A stretch of 64,000 bases of DNA from Nemopilema nomurai (lineage: Eukaryota; Cnidaria; Scyphozoa; Rhizostomeae; Rhizostomatidae). The notes under the pieces were generated by a model. It was not told where the DNA came from, made no database searches, and saw only the letters and a list, made by a program, of their open reading frames with translations. The translations under genes and the position numbers were made by a program. The DNA lies in contig ML133437.1 in the NCBI GenBank assembly GCA_003864495.1, positions 1,116,001 through 1,180,000 of the forward strand, written 5' to 3'. Positions 50,284 through 62,237 of this stretch are shown piece by piece. Each line of letters starts with the position of its first letter. Position 1 is the first letter of the stretch.

Positions 50284-50673
50284 TACACGCTTTTTTATAA
50301 GGAACCTACCTCAAGGCCTATTTCCAAAAGTTCCTTATTAGTAGACCTCGAATCATCAGAATTTAGTACCAAAAGTTCCTTAAGTTCTCACTTTTGTGTT
50401 TTGACTACAATAAGCCTTAACACTTACAAGAGAGAGGGGCGAGACAGCATATGCGAAAACTACTCAATCAAGCACTTGACACACGAATAGCAAACAATCT
50501 TTGTGAGTATTGGCTGCAAATGAATAGAACCGGCTTTTTAGTTCTTGATGCTTGCAGTTATGAAAATGTTTCAAATCGAAAAGATTTCATTTTTAGTGGT
50601 ATAAGTTATTTAAATATTTCGGCCTTTTTCGTGTAGGTTCCTTATAAAGTGGTTCCTTATAAAAAAGCGTGTA
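50284..50673. mobile_element. MITE with 23-base terminal inverted repeats and TA target site
   Basis: The left end tacacgcttttttataagg(aacc) and the right end (ggtt)ccttataaaaaagcgtgta are exact reverse complements over 23 bases, 390 bases apart. The outermost bases are TA at both ends, as expected for Tc1/mariner-type insertion. No transposase is encoded. Sub-terminal copies of aaggaacct/aaaagttcctta add internal symmetry. A second, partial copy starts at about 63440 and shares over 300 bases. Confidence 0.88.
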
Positions 50674-51039
50674 CATGGTTATTAACTGACCTGTCATGAA
50701 GCATCCAGAAACGTGGACAATAGCTAAACTGGGACTTGAAAAAATATTTACCGTAATCTTTAATTTCTCAATATTCATGCAACTTGAAATGCGTGCAAGT
50801 GCGTGCAGCTTTTTTACACATTGCATTCAAAAGACTCTTGAAATCAAGGTTCTAATCCAAGGTTACATCGAGAAGTTTTCCTTCACCGTTTCTGTTACCA
50901 TAGTCTCACAAATATGGCACGTCTGTACTGCCACAACCCCTCCCCCAAAAAACAAAATATGACATTTACCAGGGTTTAATTTCTCTACTATTATATCTAT
51001 CAGCGTAATTTCAAATCTCATTTTCCTCCAACAGAAAGA

Positions 51040-51530
51040 AAATATAATTTAGAAATATATTGAACAAGATGGGCCCCAAAACAGAACCTTTTGGTACACC
51101 CTTTATTTACTCATTCCAAGACCTGAATTTCCCATTAACCTTAACTTGCTGTTTGCTATTCAAAACAGAGTTATATGCAAGCTGTGAGTATGATCTATTG
51201 AAACCATATGCCTCAAGCTTTGCCACGAGTAGTTTGTGATTCAGACAATCAAATGCCTTAGATAGGTTGATTAGAATTGCTCATACAAACCGTTTCATAG
51301 CTAGGGGGTCTGCACTTTTCAACCCATTTAAGGAGTGCATGTTGGGTCTTGTAGCCGATACGCACGAAGATAGGTAGATAAAATATCATCAATAAAGCGA
51401 TACAAAATATCATTAATATAGCAAATAATTTGACTAGAGATTATTCGTTCATATATTTTTGACATGACTGGTAGGACTGCTATAGGCCCTTGATTCTCTC
51501 TAATTCCAATTTCTAATCCCAATTTCTAAT
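51040..51530 (-). mobile_element. Dead non-LTR retrotransposon fragment (reverse transcriptase)
   Basis: Minus-strand frames read, with breaks, PIAVLPVMSKIYERIISSQI (51500-51430), then a degraded stretch, then NLSKAFDCLNHKLLVAKLEA and YGFNRSYSQLAYN, KQQVKVNGKFRSW, and GVPKGSVLGPILFNIF (about 51290-51045). These are the ordered palm motifs of LINE-type reverse transcriptases (jockey/CR1-like). Stops and frame changes show it is inactive; the catalytic Asp-Asp box and the endonuclease are not present here. Confidence 0.88.
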
Positions 51531-51949
51531 TTTATTTCGGTTTTCTAATAAACTTTTGACAATCAGATTTGAGTGCGGTAGAGCCGAAATATAAATGCAT
51601 ACATATGGGTTGCATTTAATATGTTAATTATAAGGTTTCAATTATCCAATTTTCTTGGTTGATAAAACAAGAAAACAAAATTTTAAGGTTTGAGATTTGA
51701 TACACTAGCGAAAAGCATAGACAATGGCTGGACGATGATTATTCATTGATTATTCTGAAAATCAATGAAAATACGAGAAGTTTCAATTAACGTAGCAGTA
51801 AACCTTGCCACTTTTCTGAAAATTGTTATCCTGGAGAACGCTCGCAGGGTGTTGGAAGCCACAGTTGTTCTTGGCACTCGGGTTTTCAGGTGTTATGGTC
51901 TCCAAGTAGATGCTACCAAACCAAGTGACAAACCGAAGCGAATCGGGGA

Positions 51950-54900
51950 TTACCACACGCATGTTAGATATCCTGGCAGTTGGCTGACCTCAATGTCGAA
52001 GTACTCGAATTTGTTTCTTGAAACTTTGGTTGGGGAAAGAACCTCCTTCATTATTGATTCAAGGTGCAAAAGTGCATCGTGAGCAGAACCCAAAACAACT
52101 TCATCAGTTTCTGTGTTAATGACAGATTTGAGAGTGCGGTATATATCCCTCATGACAGTGCTAAGAACCTTGAAAACAAAGTACAACATTTGCAAACCAC
52201 CGTTTGAGTCGTAGGGTCACTGCCTTGAAAACTGCAGCAACACAAATCAGCATTAACTGCGTGAGTTTTTTGTTTTTCGCATATGCGTTAGATCTGATGA
52301 CAACAAGTAATCAATAATCTTAATCAATAATCAATTAAAAGCAAAGGCAGTGTAGCATGGCAAACTGCTAGTTGGGAAGTATGGGGAAAAAAGATTCGAT
52401 TCTTACCGGAGAGATGTCTCTGCCACAACCATCTAGTAGTAGTTTCAAGACTCGCACGGCGGCTGTCTTCACTTTAAGATCTTTGTCAAATTTCAAGACA
52501 GATGAGATGCAGTTTAAAAGCTACAAAAGTATGGAAAGATAAACATAATAGGTCAAACAAAAGTTCAAAAGCGATAGTACATGTGGACCAAAACCTAGCC
52601 TTGATAAGAGACCAGCTGATCACTGCTATTAAATAGCACCAAATGTAAATTAGAGCAGAAAATAAAACATAAAACTTAAAATTCCCTTGCAAGAGTGCCA
52701 ATTTGAGAAAACCATAAAAGCGTTAGATTTTAGCGTTAATGTAAGCTATTTCTCCGATGAGTTGAAATTTATACGTTTGAATTGAAATAAGAGAGTTGCT
52801 AGCGAAATATGTCCTGTCTCTGCAATTCTCAATGAATGAAATTAAACAGCTTTTCTGCAACAGAGGGTACTTCTTACCTCCTGTATGACAGGATTGATGG
52901 CAAAACCCAACAATTTGCATAAATCCCCAACATTTGATAAACTGCTTGCACGAACATCGCCATCCTCATCTTTCATGCCAGTCAGAAGTGCAGCTAGAAC
53001 TGTCTGGGAATAGCTTGCTATAGTTGGGCCACAAGACGCTAGAGCTTTTGTCATCGCTTCACCAATCTTCAACCGATTTTCGGTAGAAAGACAAAGTCGC
53101 TCTTTACTGTCTAAAAAGGAAGATTTTTATTTGCCTCGACGGTTAGAGATTAATATAAATAGTATTCTAAAAGAAATGGTGAGATCGGTTTTAGAAGCAT
53201 GCGAAAGTCAAAGCAATGCAAGAAAAACACGGTTCAGTGTTTGCTGACATTCCAAAAAATGCGTTTGCTTTCGGTCCAGCGGTCGTCTTATGCTTTTAAA
53301 TATATGTTATTACACATCCTCGCGCAGACAAAATGCAATACTTCAAGTCATACCTGAAGTGACATTCATATTCTCAGAAGTGTCTTTGGACGAAAACATT
53401 GCAAATTCTTTGGCAAGTAGGGGGATGACAATATTGTGATGGCTTCTTGCAAGAGCGGCTAAACCTCGAACAGATGCAAGGTAGACAAACGAGTCTTCAT
53501 GGGACAGGTTTTCAAAGAACATGCACATGAGTTTTTCTGCATTTCTCAAGGCTTTGTCGTCACCGCGCACCAACATCGATGTCAAACTATTATTGCATGT
53601 CCCGGGTTGATACAAGAGGATCTGAAAGCTCTTTCATTGCAATATCATATTCATCCTTCGTGAAACCTCGGTCTGAAGAGAACGGAACATGTTTCCAAAC
53701 ACAATAATGACTAAAATTCTGTTTTTACAGCACAGAAGCGAATATGGAGGTGTTTATTGGTGACAGTATGTTTTATAAGCACAGCCTACAGGATATTATT
53801 AGAGAAGATTAGTACCACCTAGCTCCGACAGAAGAGGACGCGAGCGGAAGCTCATAGATGGAAAATATCTCGATCTAAGAAGACAGAACGTATCACTACA
53901 AAGGACTCACCACCTTGTTGTTGCCCAGGCCCTTCATGAAATTTGCTCTCATGCTGCGGTTCCGAGGTAACAGAGCCGCGCGTCAAAATACAAACGCGCA
54001 TTCTATTAGCCGCCTGTCGGATCTGCTCCGCTGACGACGACTTTTCAATCTTATCAAGCACATCAACAAATTCCATCAGCCCTTCAAATTCGTTAGTCTG
54101 AAAAGACACAAGATACGATATTGTTTACAATTCACAAAAGTTAAAACGAATTTTCATCAAAGTGTTTTGAAAAACGAATAAATAAATATGAGTCGGGCTA
54201 TTTCGATTTACAGAGACATAATCTGAACCTCATTTTTAACATTCACTTTGGTTTAATTAACTTTTTATAAGAATGGAAATATTTGAAATGAATAGATAAA
54301 TGAAAGGACAACCGAAAAAGAGAAATTGAAGATAGCATCGTGCAAAATCGGACGTGGCACTTACCTCTGCTGCAGAGTTTACAATTAGTGAAAGAATCAT
54401 CACGGCCATTTCTAGAGTCTCACTTCTACGTCCGGTTGGAGGTCAAATTCTGCAGCGCCATCGCTGCTATTAGCAGCATTCAAACAACACTCCATGGACG
54501 TTTTTATGAAGGACAAAGTGGGCGTTGGGTTTTGCAACACATTATCACCAAACTTATCACAAATGAGGCGATCATGCTGACCAATGGGATGTGATACTTC
54601 AGATCAGAGATAACGCCATCCAGAGCCAACAGTTCTTCCCCTAAACATTGTATTAAATTTACGTTACACCTTTCTAGTCTTCTGCAGATAGTGGCTGTAC
54701 AAAAATAAATATTCTCTTCAACTGCACAACGTGAAAATCTAACTTTGATTGCTCAATGGCAAAATTTTGGCTTAAGGTGCCTTAACGAAGAAGTTTATAT
54801 ATCATAAACATAAATGTAGTTAGATTTTCCAATGGTTCCAGAGCCTCGTTGCAATACAAAAGCATTGGAATAGGACAGCTTTGCAATTGCAATACTAATA

Positions 54901-57900
54901 AAATGTAAATCTACACTTTTGCGGGAGCCTTCTTTTCATTCAAAGTGTCATTTAGCTTCCCCAGCAAGAAGACAAAGAAATCTTCTGGATAACAGAATCC
55001 TGAAAGGAACTGAGCAACGAAAGAATGGCAATAACTCTTTGTTCCGTGCTACTGCTGCTTGTGGCTTCACAAGAATCTTCCACGTCGGAATCCGTTTTGG
55101 ACACGATCCACAAAGAGCCAGCTGAGTCTTGTCTGAATTTCAGACAAGTTGGACTTACAGCTATTCTGTCTTGCTTGTGAGACAACTGAACTGCCTCGCC
55201 AGAAGAAAGAAAAACAGCATTTCACGTGTATCTTCATTCGTAGAGAATCGTAGCAACCAAACAAGAATTTCGTTGAGCTGGGACCTAAAAGGCGAAGTGA
55301 ATACAAACAACAAGATCAACTGAAAAATGAGGATTATAGCCAACTAAGTTAGTGCTATGGGATTAATTGGCCTATCACTGATTTATTGGCCTTCAGCGAA
55401 GCGCGCTTTCAAATTGGGACTGAAATCAACCGGAAGAACAATCGGGTACCCAGCAATGAAAGGATATTTCACCAAAAATGGTAACTATACAATACCTTAA
55501 ATGGGATATTCCGCTGCCAAGGAAACAATAGATTTCAAATAATGGTTGCGATGCTTTTGAAATTACATCAACTAAACCTGCCTCTGAGCCTCTGCTATGA
55601 GTGGAAATCTACAAAGAAAACTTTCATCATATTTGGCTTTCAATTCACAAGTTTATGGCTCTAATTTCATACACACGAGAAAGTATTTAAGTGATTATTT
55701 TCAATTGCATGGCGCTTTACCTGATGTATTTTTTTTATCAGAACGTTCAACTCTCTTGCAGATACAACAACTTCATCCCTCAAAAAATCTAAAAAAGAGA
55801 AAAAATATCTCTATACCCTTCAATTCACAAAAGGAATCAACCTCTGGGCAGGTGGGGATGTCACATTTGATGAATAAGTAGACAGGAATGAATGTCATAA
55901 TAGAAAAATCATCCTAAATGCAGCATAAGATATACATTTGGTAAATAGTAAATGAATGTTAGGATACTGCCAGGTAACTGTCCAGAAAAAACAAGATTAC
56001 AAAACAAAGTCACAAACAATATGGAAAGCTTCTGAGCTGGCTTAAAAACACACCTTTCTTTCTGCATGCCATCCTGTACAGAGGTTTCATTAATGGTATA
56101 AAAACGAATTTTTTTGTTAGTCCCACATCTTTTTTCAGCATCCAAGATATACAATTTACAGCAACCTTGCTGTACAGAGTATTAGCTTGCTCACTAGTTT
56201 CTTGCATATCCAACAATCCTAGTACCTGTAATATTAAATCTATATTTGCTTAAATAATGTACAATTATAGAGAAGCTTTTTCTCAACACATCACTGACTT
56301 TCTATTTTCAAATTGGCAATGTTATGTCAGGACCCATCTATGTTGGCTCTTAGTTCTAAAATTAACAACAGTAATTTCTGTAACATCTAAAAAAGTCAAG
56401 AACATGGAAGCATGTTGCTGCTGTATGCACAATGAAAACTATTTATCAGGATCATTCAACACCAGGTTATGGTCTTAACAAAAAATGAAGTATGGACAAA
56501 AGAAAATTGGGCAAAGAGTGTGAAGGGTGTTTTGCAGCTAAAGTAGGACTTCATTTTGAAAGAACAAAAAGAATTCCCTGTCTTCTATACCTGATTACAT
56601 TTGCTTCAAGAATCACTTAAAGGCCTTGTTTCATAAGTGGTGTGGTTATCAGGTAAGGAACATAGTCATGTTGTGTTGACACAGTCAAATTAAGATTGCC
56701 ACAGTCTACTTTATGAATGGTAAGCAACGCTAAAGATATAACCTGATGACCAATGTTCTCATAGTATTCTTCTAAGGAATTTGCTTGATAGGGGCAACTG
56801 GAAACCAGATAGCCAATGGCATCAATCAGTTTTACTCCTTCATTTCCTGTAACAAATGAAAGCCAAATTATAAATGTACTTACAACTTGTTACTCAAATG
56901 TTTGCATCACCAAAGCCAAACACAAAAAAGCCTGTATAAAGGACATATCTTGCCATCAATCTTCAGCATTGATTCTCTGTCTCAAAGTGATACAGTCAAC
57001 ACAATTAAATTTCTTAAAACAGCCTGTCCACTGCCATTGCCATCAACAAACATTTCAAAATGATAATAATCATAATAATCATTTGGCCAATCTATCCTTT
57101 ATCTGTATTGTAAGGAGTCACAGTCTTTTTGAATTGGTAGTATAATTGTTGTGAATAGAAAGATGTAGAGTTAAAACAGCAAAAAATAGGTAAAATGATT
57201 TATTCTTCATTAGATTCAAATATTCATATATTCCAGTCAATGCCTTCCATTGCTCAGAAATGCAGTTCATCGCATGTCTCAATTCATCTTAACACTCCAT
57301 TCTAGAGTGATCAATACTGCTCAATGTTGTGCTTTTATCATACCACAACAACGTTTTGAGAACATTATAATTTCCTTAAGAAGCTGGATAGTCACCGCTT
57401 TTTCGATTCTTTGTGCAAAATATGACAAGCTTGAACTTCACAGAGACTTTTGAAGCTGCAGAAAACAAGCTGCATTTTGAAAATTTGTTTGTACTGATCA
57501 GCAACAAGTTATATTTGTGAAAAATCATCCATAATTGCTTTTAAATCAGACATGAGTTAGAAATGATGCCTATAAGATCGCCACAAGAAGTATCCATTTA
57601 TACCCATCATGCTTACCAACACTATGCTCCTCAAAAACAGCACATAGCATGTTTTGTAAACCATTTTTCTCCATCAATCTCTGTGAAAGTAACTTGGAGC
57701 AAATCCTTTGCAACCATTTTGGATTTGCAGAAGATTTTTTGTCTGCTTGTCTGGAGTTTCTAAATCCTTGTAGTATCAACAAGTTTCTCATTACAAGTGG
57801 TTGATAACTGAAGCTAGCAGTCCTTGCAGTTGGAATTTACACCAATCCCTCTGATGCCTACATAAACTGTACATAAATGATTGTTCCCTTTCATCCGTGT

Positions 57901-58636
57901 CATCATTTACTTTCACCTCTAGCCCTTTTCCACTCATTGGTTTGGCCTTGAATCCTATTTGTATCAAAGCCCCAAAAATTTCTGAAAGTGATTTGTTAAC
58001 AATGAGTTGTCCAAATTCTCTATTCTTAACCAATGAGCACATACTTTTTACATTAAGCAAAAGAAATGCTTCATCAATAGAGGTCTCTTTTTTAGCATCT
58101 TCGAGCAATGTCCAGAAATGACTTCTATCAGAGCATGGCAGGCATACACCAGGCTTTAAATGTAAGTAGATTCCAAGGCATGCAACAAGCTGTAAAGCAG
58201 TCGTTATCAATTTTTTATCATTTGCTCCAAGGACGATTAATGGCATATTCTGCTCCTTTGATTGTTCCAGCTCAACTAGAGCCTTACTATCCCATTTATG
58301 GATCTGGAGCATAATCTTTAAGCAAATAATCACAAACAGCTTCCTTGGATCTTTGGCATAGACCTCCAATTCTCTACCTGATGGAGCACTCCTCTTTTGA
58401 CCATCATTACTGCACTGACTACAGTTGTTCGTGTCCAAATCCTGGAAAAAGTCATTCACAATCTTGCAGGCATCCGTATACTCTGCTGGCTGACACATTC
58501 TCAGATTTTTAAGTTTTCCTTGCAAGATCAAATCAAGTTTCAATTCACCGCTTTTGACGACGAACTCCCCCTGTTCGTGGTCTTTAAGCAAGCAACGCAA
58601 ATGCTCTAGCCAGCGCGCCACTTCGCCTTCCGCCAT
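51950..58636 (-). CDS. TANGO6: TANGO6 (transport and Golgi organization 6 homologue), 12 exons, several one-base frame breaks
   Basis: HEAT-repeat/RTP1-type protein linked to secretory traffic. Exons in transcript order: 58636-57617, 56846-56743, 56225-56054, 55788-55721, 55608-55496, 55284-54917 (end uncertain), 54640-54365, 54097-53911, 53672-53354, 53110-52878, 52520-52407, 52168-51950; about 1066 residues, near the vertebrate length. Motifs: start MAEGEVARWLEHLRCLLKDH; NPKWLQRICSKLLSQRLM; IGYLVSSCPYQANSLEEYYE; DEVVVSARELNVL; FEIYCFLGSGISHLR; the RTP1-type repeats ENLSHEDSFVYLASVRGLAA and LKIGEAMTKALASCGPTI, DVRASSLSNVGDLCKLLG; KTAAVRVLKLLLDGCGRDIS; last exon TETDEVVLGSAHDALLHLES. At least seven one-base deletions must be corrected to follow this frame (near 57795, 55185, 54988, 54575, 54430, 53602 and 53585), and the exon 6/7 junction may hide one more. 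Confidence 0.88.
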
Positions 58637-58750
58637 CTTTGAAGCAAGAGCAGCTGTTGTTGTCGGTGCTTGCAGATCGCTACAATGCTTGTGCTTTTAT
58701 TCCCTCTCGCTTTTGCCTGCAATCCGGTGCGAAACTTCACTGTTTTATTG

Positions 58751-58768
58751 GAGGGGGGGGGGGGGGGG
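58751..58768. repeat. Poly-G run beside the hAT insertion
   Basis: About 17 uninterrupted G bases lie just left of the target duplication. Other G/C runs of 9 or more occur at about 3069, 7512 and 60642. They are prone to length error. Confidence 0.8.
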
Positions 58769-58778
58769 TCATTAGGGG

Positions 58779-60505
58779 CAGAAGCGGACTGGCCCACCGG
58801 GACACCGGGAAATTTCTCGGTGCACCCTCTGTCCCAAGTTATATTTTTCAAAAACTTTAAAACTTTCGAAAGGCAACTAATCTTTGCGCAAAACTAAAAT
58901 AGCAATACTATGGCTAAATCAAATTATTTCTAGTGCCTGATATCCAATACCTGAAGGCTCGCATTTTGGAGAAATTAACTGAATACTGCCCCGTGCTCTT
59001 TCCAATCAGAATGATTGTAACTGGACAAAATAATCGACGTGTTGGCTATTGGGAATATAAACGTTCACATATGACGCAATCAAAGATGGGGAGGGGAGGG
59101 GAGATTTACACAAACGTTTATGGTCATTTTGGCTATTTGTTAAAGCTTGTTAAAATAGTTGTTTAGGGAGAAGTGGATTTTTCAAATATTGCCGATTTTT
59201 GATTCCGTAATATGTGCATATTTCTTGTGTTGTCTCTCGTGAATAACAGCCCTTTTTGTTGTCCGTGGCAAGCTGTTTTATTTTGCAATTCAACTAACAA
59301 CTCATAGGCATCTTGCTTTATGTACTATAAAACCTGGAGTTTTGAACCAAAAAGAAATTATGACTAACTGAAGCCAAAACTCTTGACGAGACCACTTTTT
59401 AAAAAACTTTTTACAGAACTTTTTTAGGATAAGGATTGATGTCCTCATGTAAGAACCTTCTTGAAAACTTGATGGAAAGTTAAACCGTCTGTTTTGAATT
59501 TACAACTAGCTATTAAAGTTTTCCAATCCTTCTTCAAATTTTTGTCCCGTAATAGAGACTGTGCCTTTTCTTAAGAAATTCTTTATCCTTTAACAATGTC
59601 TACGCACAGTTTCTAATACAGAAGGAGCCTATCAATCTGCAAAATCATCACTTTGCTCAAAGCGGATGGCAGTAGGATCTCTTACAAATTTAAAATCCAT
59701 TTGTTCGAGATTGTTATCAGATACCTTCCGGACAAGTCTACGGTTTTAAGCACATGTTCAATACCTGGTCATAATTCCGCACGCTGATGTACTGGCATCA
59801 TATCTTTTGTAAATGATTTGTAACTGTAGCGTGGAGGCAGGAGCAGTCGTTTGGCTAGCAGGTGCTGAGGCACCCCTTTACATTTTTCAAAGATATGCTG
59901 CAAAACCTATGCTAAAAAATTTATACATTACCGTTTGATGGTAATAAAGTCATATTTTGTAAAATTTCTAAAGTTTTCGAGATCTAGTTTATTCGAAACT
60001 AGGGCAGAAAAGTTGCTTTCTTTGTAAAATATTGGAAGATAGTGTCTCGCTAGCTAAAAAAGGGCTTTGGGTTTTAGTCCAACTTTCAAAATATATCATT
60101 TGATATATGAGCGCAATCATTTGATACCAACAAATTTGTAGACGTTTCAAATACTGTCAATTTGACTGAGAATCTTCTTCATGCCAATTCCAATTGTAGA
60201 AAGAAAACTTTGATTTTCGTCATAGGTAGAGCATGTTTCGACATTCTAAATCGGGTGTTTTCAAAACAATTTCCGGGGGCAAGCCCCGGAGCCCCCATTT
60301 CGTTTCCCAACTAGCTCTCTAAATTTTGTTGTCCATTGCAAAGGGTTTTAAGGATGAAATATGACAATGCAACAAACTGATTTTCAGCTAAGGCAAAGTT
60401 TCCCTCGCCCGTTTTACAAGCCCCAAAGTTAAGCAACTCTAGCACCTATTGGCGCCCTTTTGCTTGCTTTTCCCGGTGGGTCAATTGGTAGCCAGTCCGC
60501 CACTG
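58779..60505. mobile_element. Non-autonomous hAT-type DNA transposon with 8-base target duplication
   Basis: ATTAGGGG at 58771-58778 and again at 60506-60513 flank a 1727-base element. Its ends are inverted: left CAGAAGCGGACTGGC, with CCACCGGG beyond; right, read inward, CAGTGGCGGACTGGC, with CCACCGGG beyond. An 8-base duplication and CAGnGGCGG-like ends are the mark of the hAT superfamily. A ggggcaagccccggagccccc motif lies at about 60276-60297. I see no transposase frame, so it is a deletion derivative. It sits 135 bases upstream of the TANGO6 start codon. Confidence 0.87.
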
Positions 60506-61922
60506 ATTAGGGGGCGGGGTTGTGAAGCCTAGATGTACGGCAATGTCTAGAAATTGAACAAGATGAATTTGCAGAAATCGATGGTCTCTTTCTATCCTAC
60601 TTTTTTATTCTGCCTCAGGCACCAAGCCAGCGTCGAAAAGATGGGGGGGGGGGCAAGCAGTGGTGGGGGGACCAGGCGGGTTGGAGGCGAGCCCAGAAGT
60701 TTTTTGGGCCCTCCCTTTTCAATACTGGCAAGCGCCCTTTAAGTTGAAATCAAACTAAAGGAAATTTTTTTTAAAAATACAGAGGTATGGTTTTCAAACA
60801 ATTTTACTCATATTAAGATATAAATAGAGGAAGCGGGGCGACGAGGAAGCGATCAAGCGAATACGAGACTTTGCTATTAAACGGAGCCCCAAAAACGTTG
60901 GCCTCTATTATCAGTGCGCTATCATTACCGTGCTGTGTTGAATTTTGGGAAGCTTTCTTAAACCGCAGGATTCCTGTCAAGGAACTTTTGTCCGCTTTGC
61001 ATGAAAACGAGATTTAAAACACGAGGCTGAGACAAGACGCCCCCTTATACTTCCTTAAAAGTATGCGTCCATCAATATTTGGAATTAGCGTCCCGAAAAT
61101 ATGTAGATCTAGTGAAGTTTAGATTCTTAGCCAAAGATTTGGCTTTGAATTGAAAGGCAACTGCGTCTAATTTGATTGAAAATGTGGAATTTTGACGTGA
61201 AACAAAGGCTGAAGGCCTCCAACTTGCCCGCATAACACCAATTTTCGAAATCAGCACCCCAGAGTTACCCAAATCCACCTTATTAGACTTTCTTCCCAGA
61301 GGAGAGACCTACCCCAATTCTCCGCGTGGTCTATGCTAACTTATCAAACTGCCACTGGCTTTCTTGCGTCAACTTCTTAATTTTTCTGACTTTGGATAAA
61401 AACTGATTTTCAGCCTAAAATTGTTGGGCTGTTAAAGAGGGGCATAATCTGCTAGTTGTCTGACGCCTGCGCCCCTAGGATGGCGCCTTACCAAAGTAGA
61501 CCACTAGAACTAATGGATTTCACTTTCGATGGCATGGTAAACGGCAACCATTGCAAGTCGAACTCGACCTACTGATGACCTATCATGAATCATCTAAAAG
61601 AATATTCTTGGTCGTACAAGAGCTTGCCTTTCACAAGGAATCTTAGTTTCAGGTCTGGCTTCTTCGACAAAAAAGAGGGATTGATTTTACTATTGCATGC
61701 GCGTATTTTGACACCATACGCGTATTTTGAGTAGGGTTTAATGTCCGCAATATTCATTAACAACTCGTTGCTTTCATTAATTTGCTATTCTATTTGTTGA
61801 CATGTTATGCTCATTCGCTACTGCACAACGAGGGCAGTTTGGTGAGCCTTTGTGGCCTTTCTCTTCATTTGTGTGTGCAACGGGGCACGACTTTTTTGGC
61901 ACGTGACTTCATTACACGGCAG
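60506..61922. other. No gene recognised
   Basis: Contains a G-rich stretch at about 60642-60670 and only short frames without recognisable motifs on either strand. It could include promoter sequence of the small gene at 62238. Confidence 0.4.
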
Positions 61923-62046
61923 GTGATAGACTTGCTGTACGACATTAACAAAGGAATGCAAACAGGCCAGGAACAGAGAAGAGTGCGATCCAACAAGGAA
62001 AGGAGAAATGAATTTGATATTTGGGAGACTGAAAGCTCGTCCAGAG
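61923..62046 (+). CDS. Possible internal exon of unknown protein
   Basis: Acceptor acacggcag and donor gag|gtaagat frame a 124-base open stretch reading VIDLLYDINKGMQTGQEQRR, then VRSNKERRNEFDIWETESSS. Codon usage and the strong splice sites make it look real, but I do not recognise the family. It may belong to a 5' part of the B12D-like gene transcript or to a separate gene whose other exons I could not place. A further tiny exon (gggagaatcttaatg before gtaagc at about 62218) is conceivable. Confidence 0.35.
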
Positions 62047-62237
62047 GTAAGATACATTCTATAAAAAATTCAGCAACTGGTTCCTTTTTGTTTCCGTGCC
62101 AACACGAGCTTGAATTTTTAAACGGTTTCCGGGAACATCTTAGGCCGAAAGTGCTACTCGACTCATCATCGACTTGACTTGTCATCGAGGATTTTTCTCA
62201 GGGGAGAATCTTAATGGTAAGCTAGCAGATTAACAAC

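Noticed and set aside
51950..58636. TANGO6 as a pseudogene
   Set aside because: Splice sites and long motifs are intact, lesions are all one-base deletions, and there are no substitution stops.
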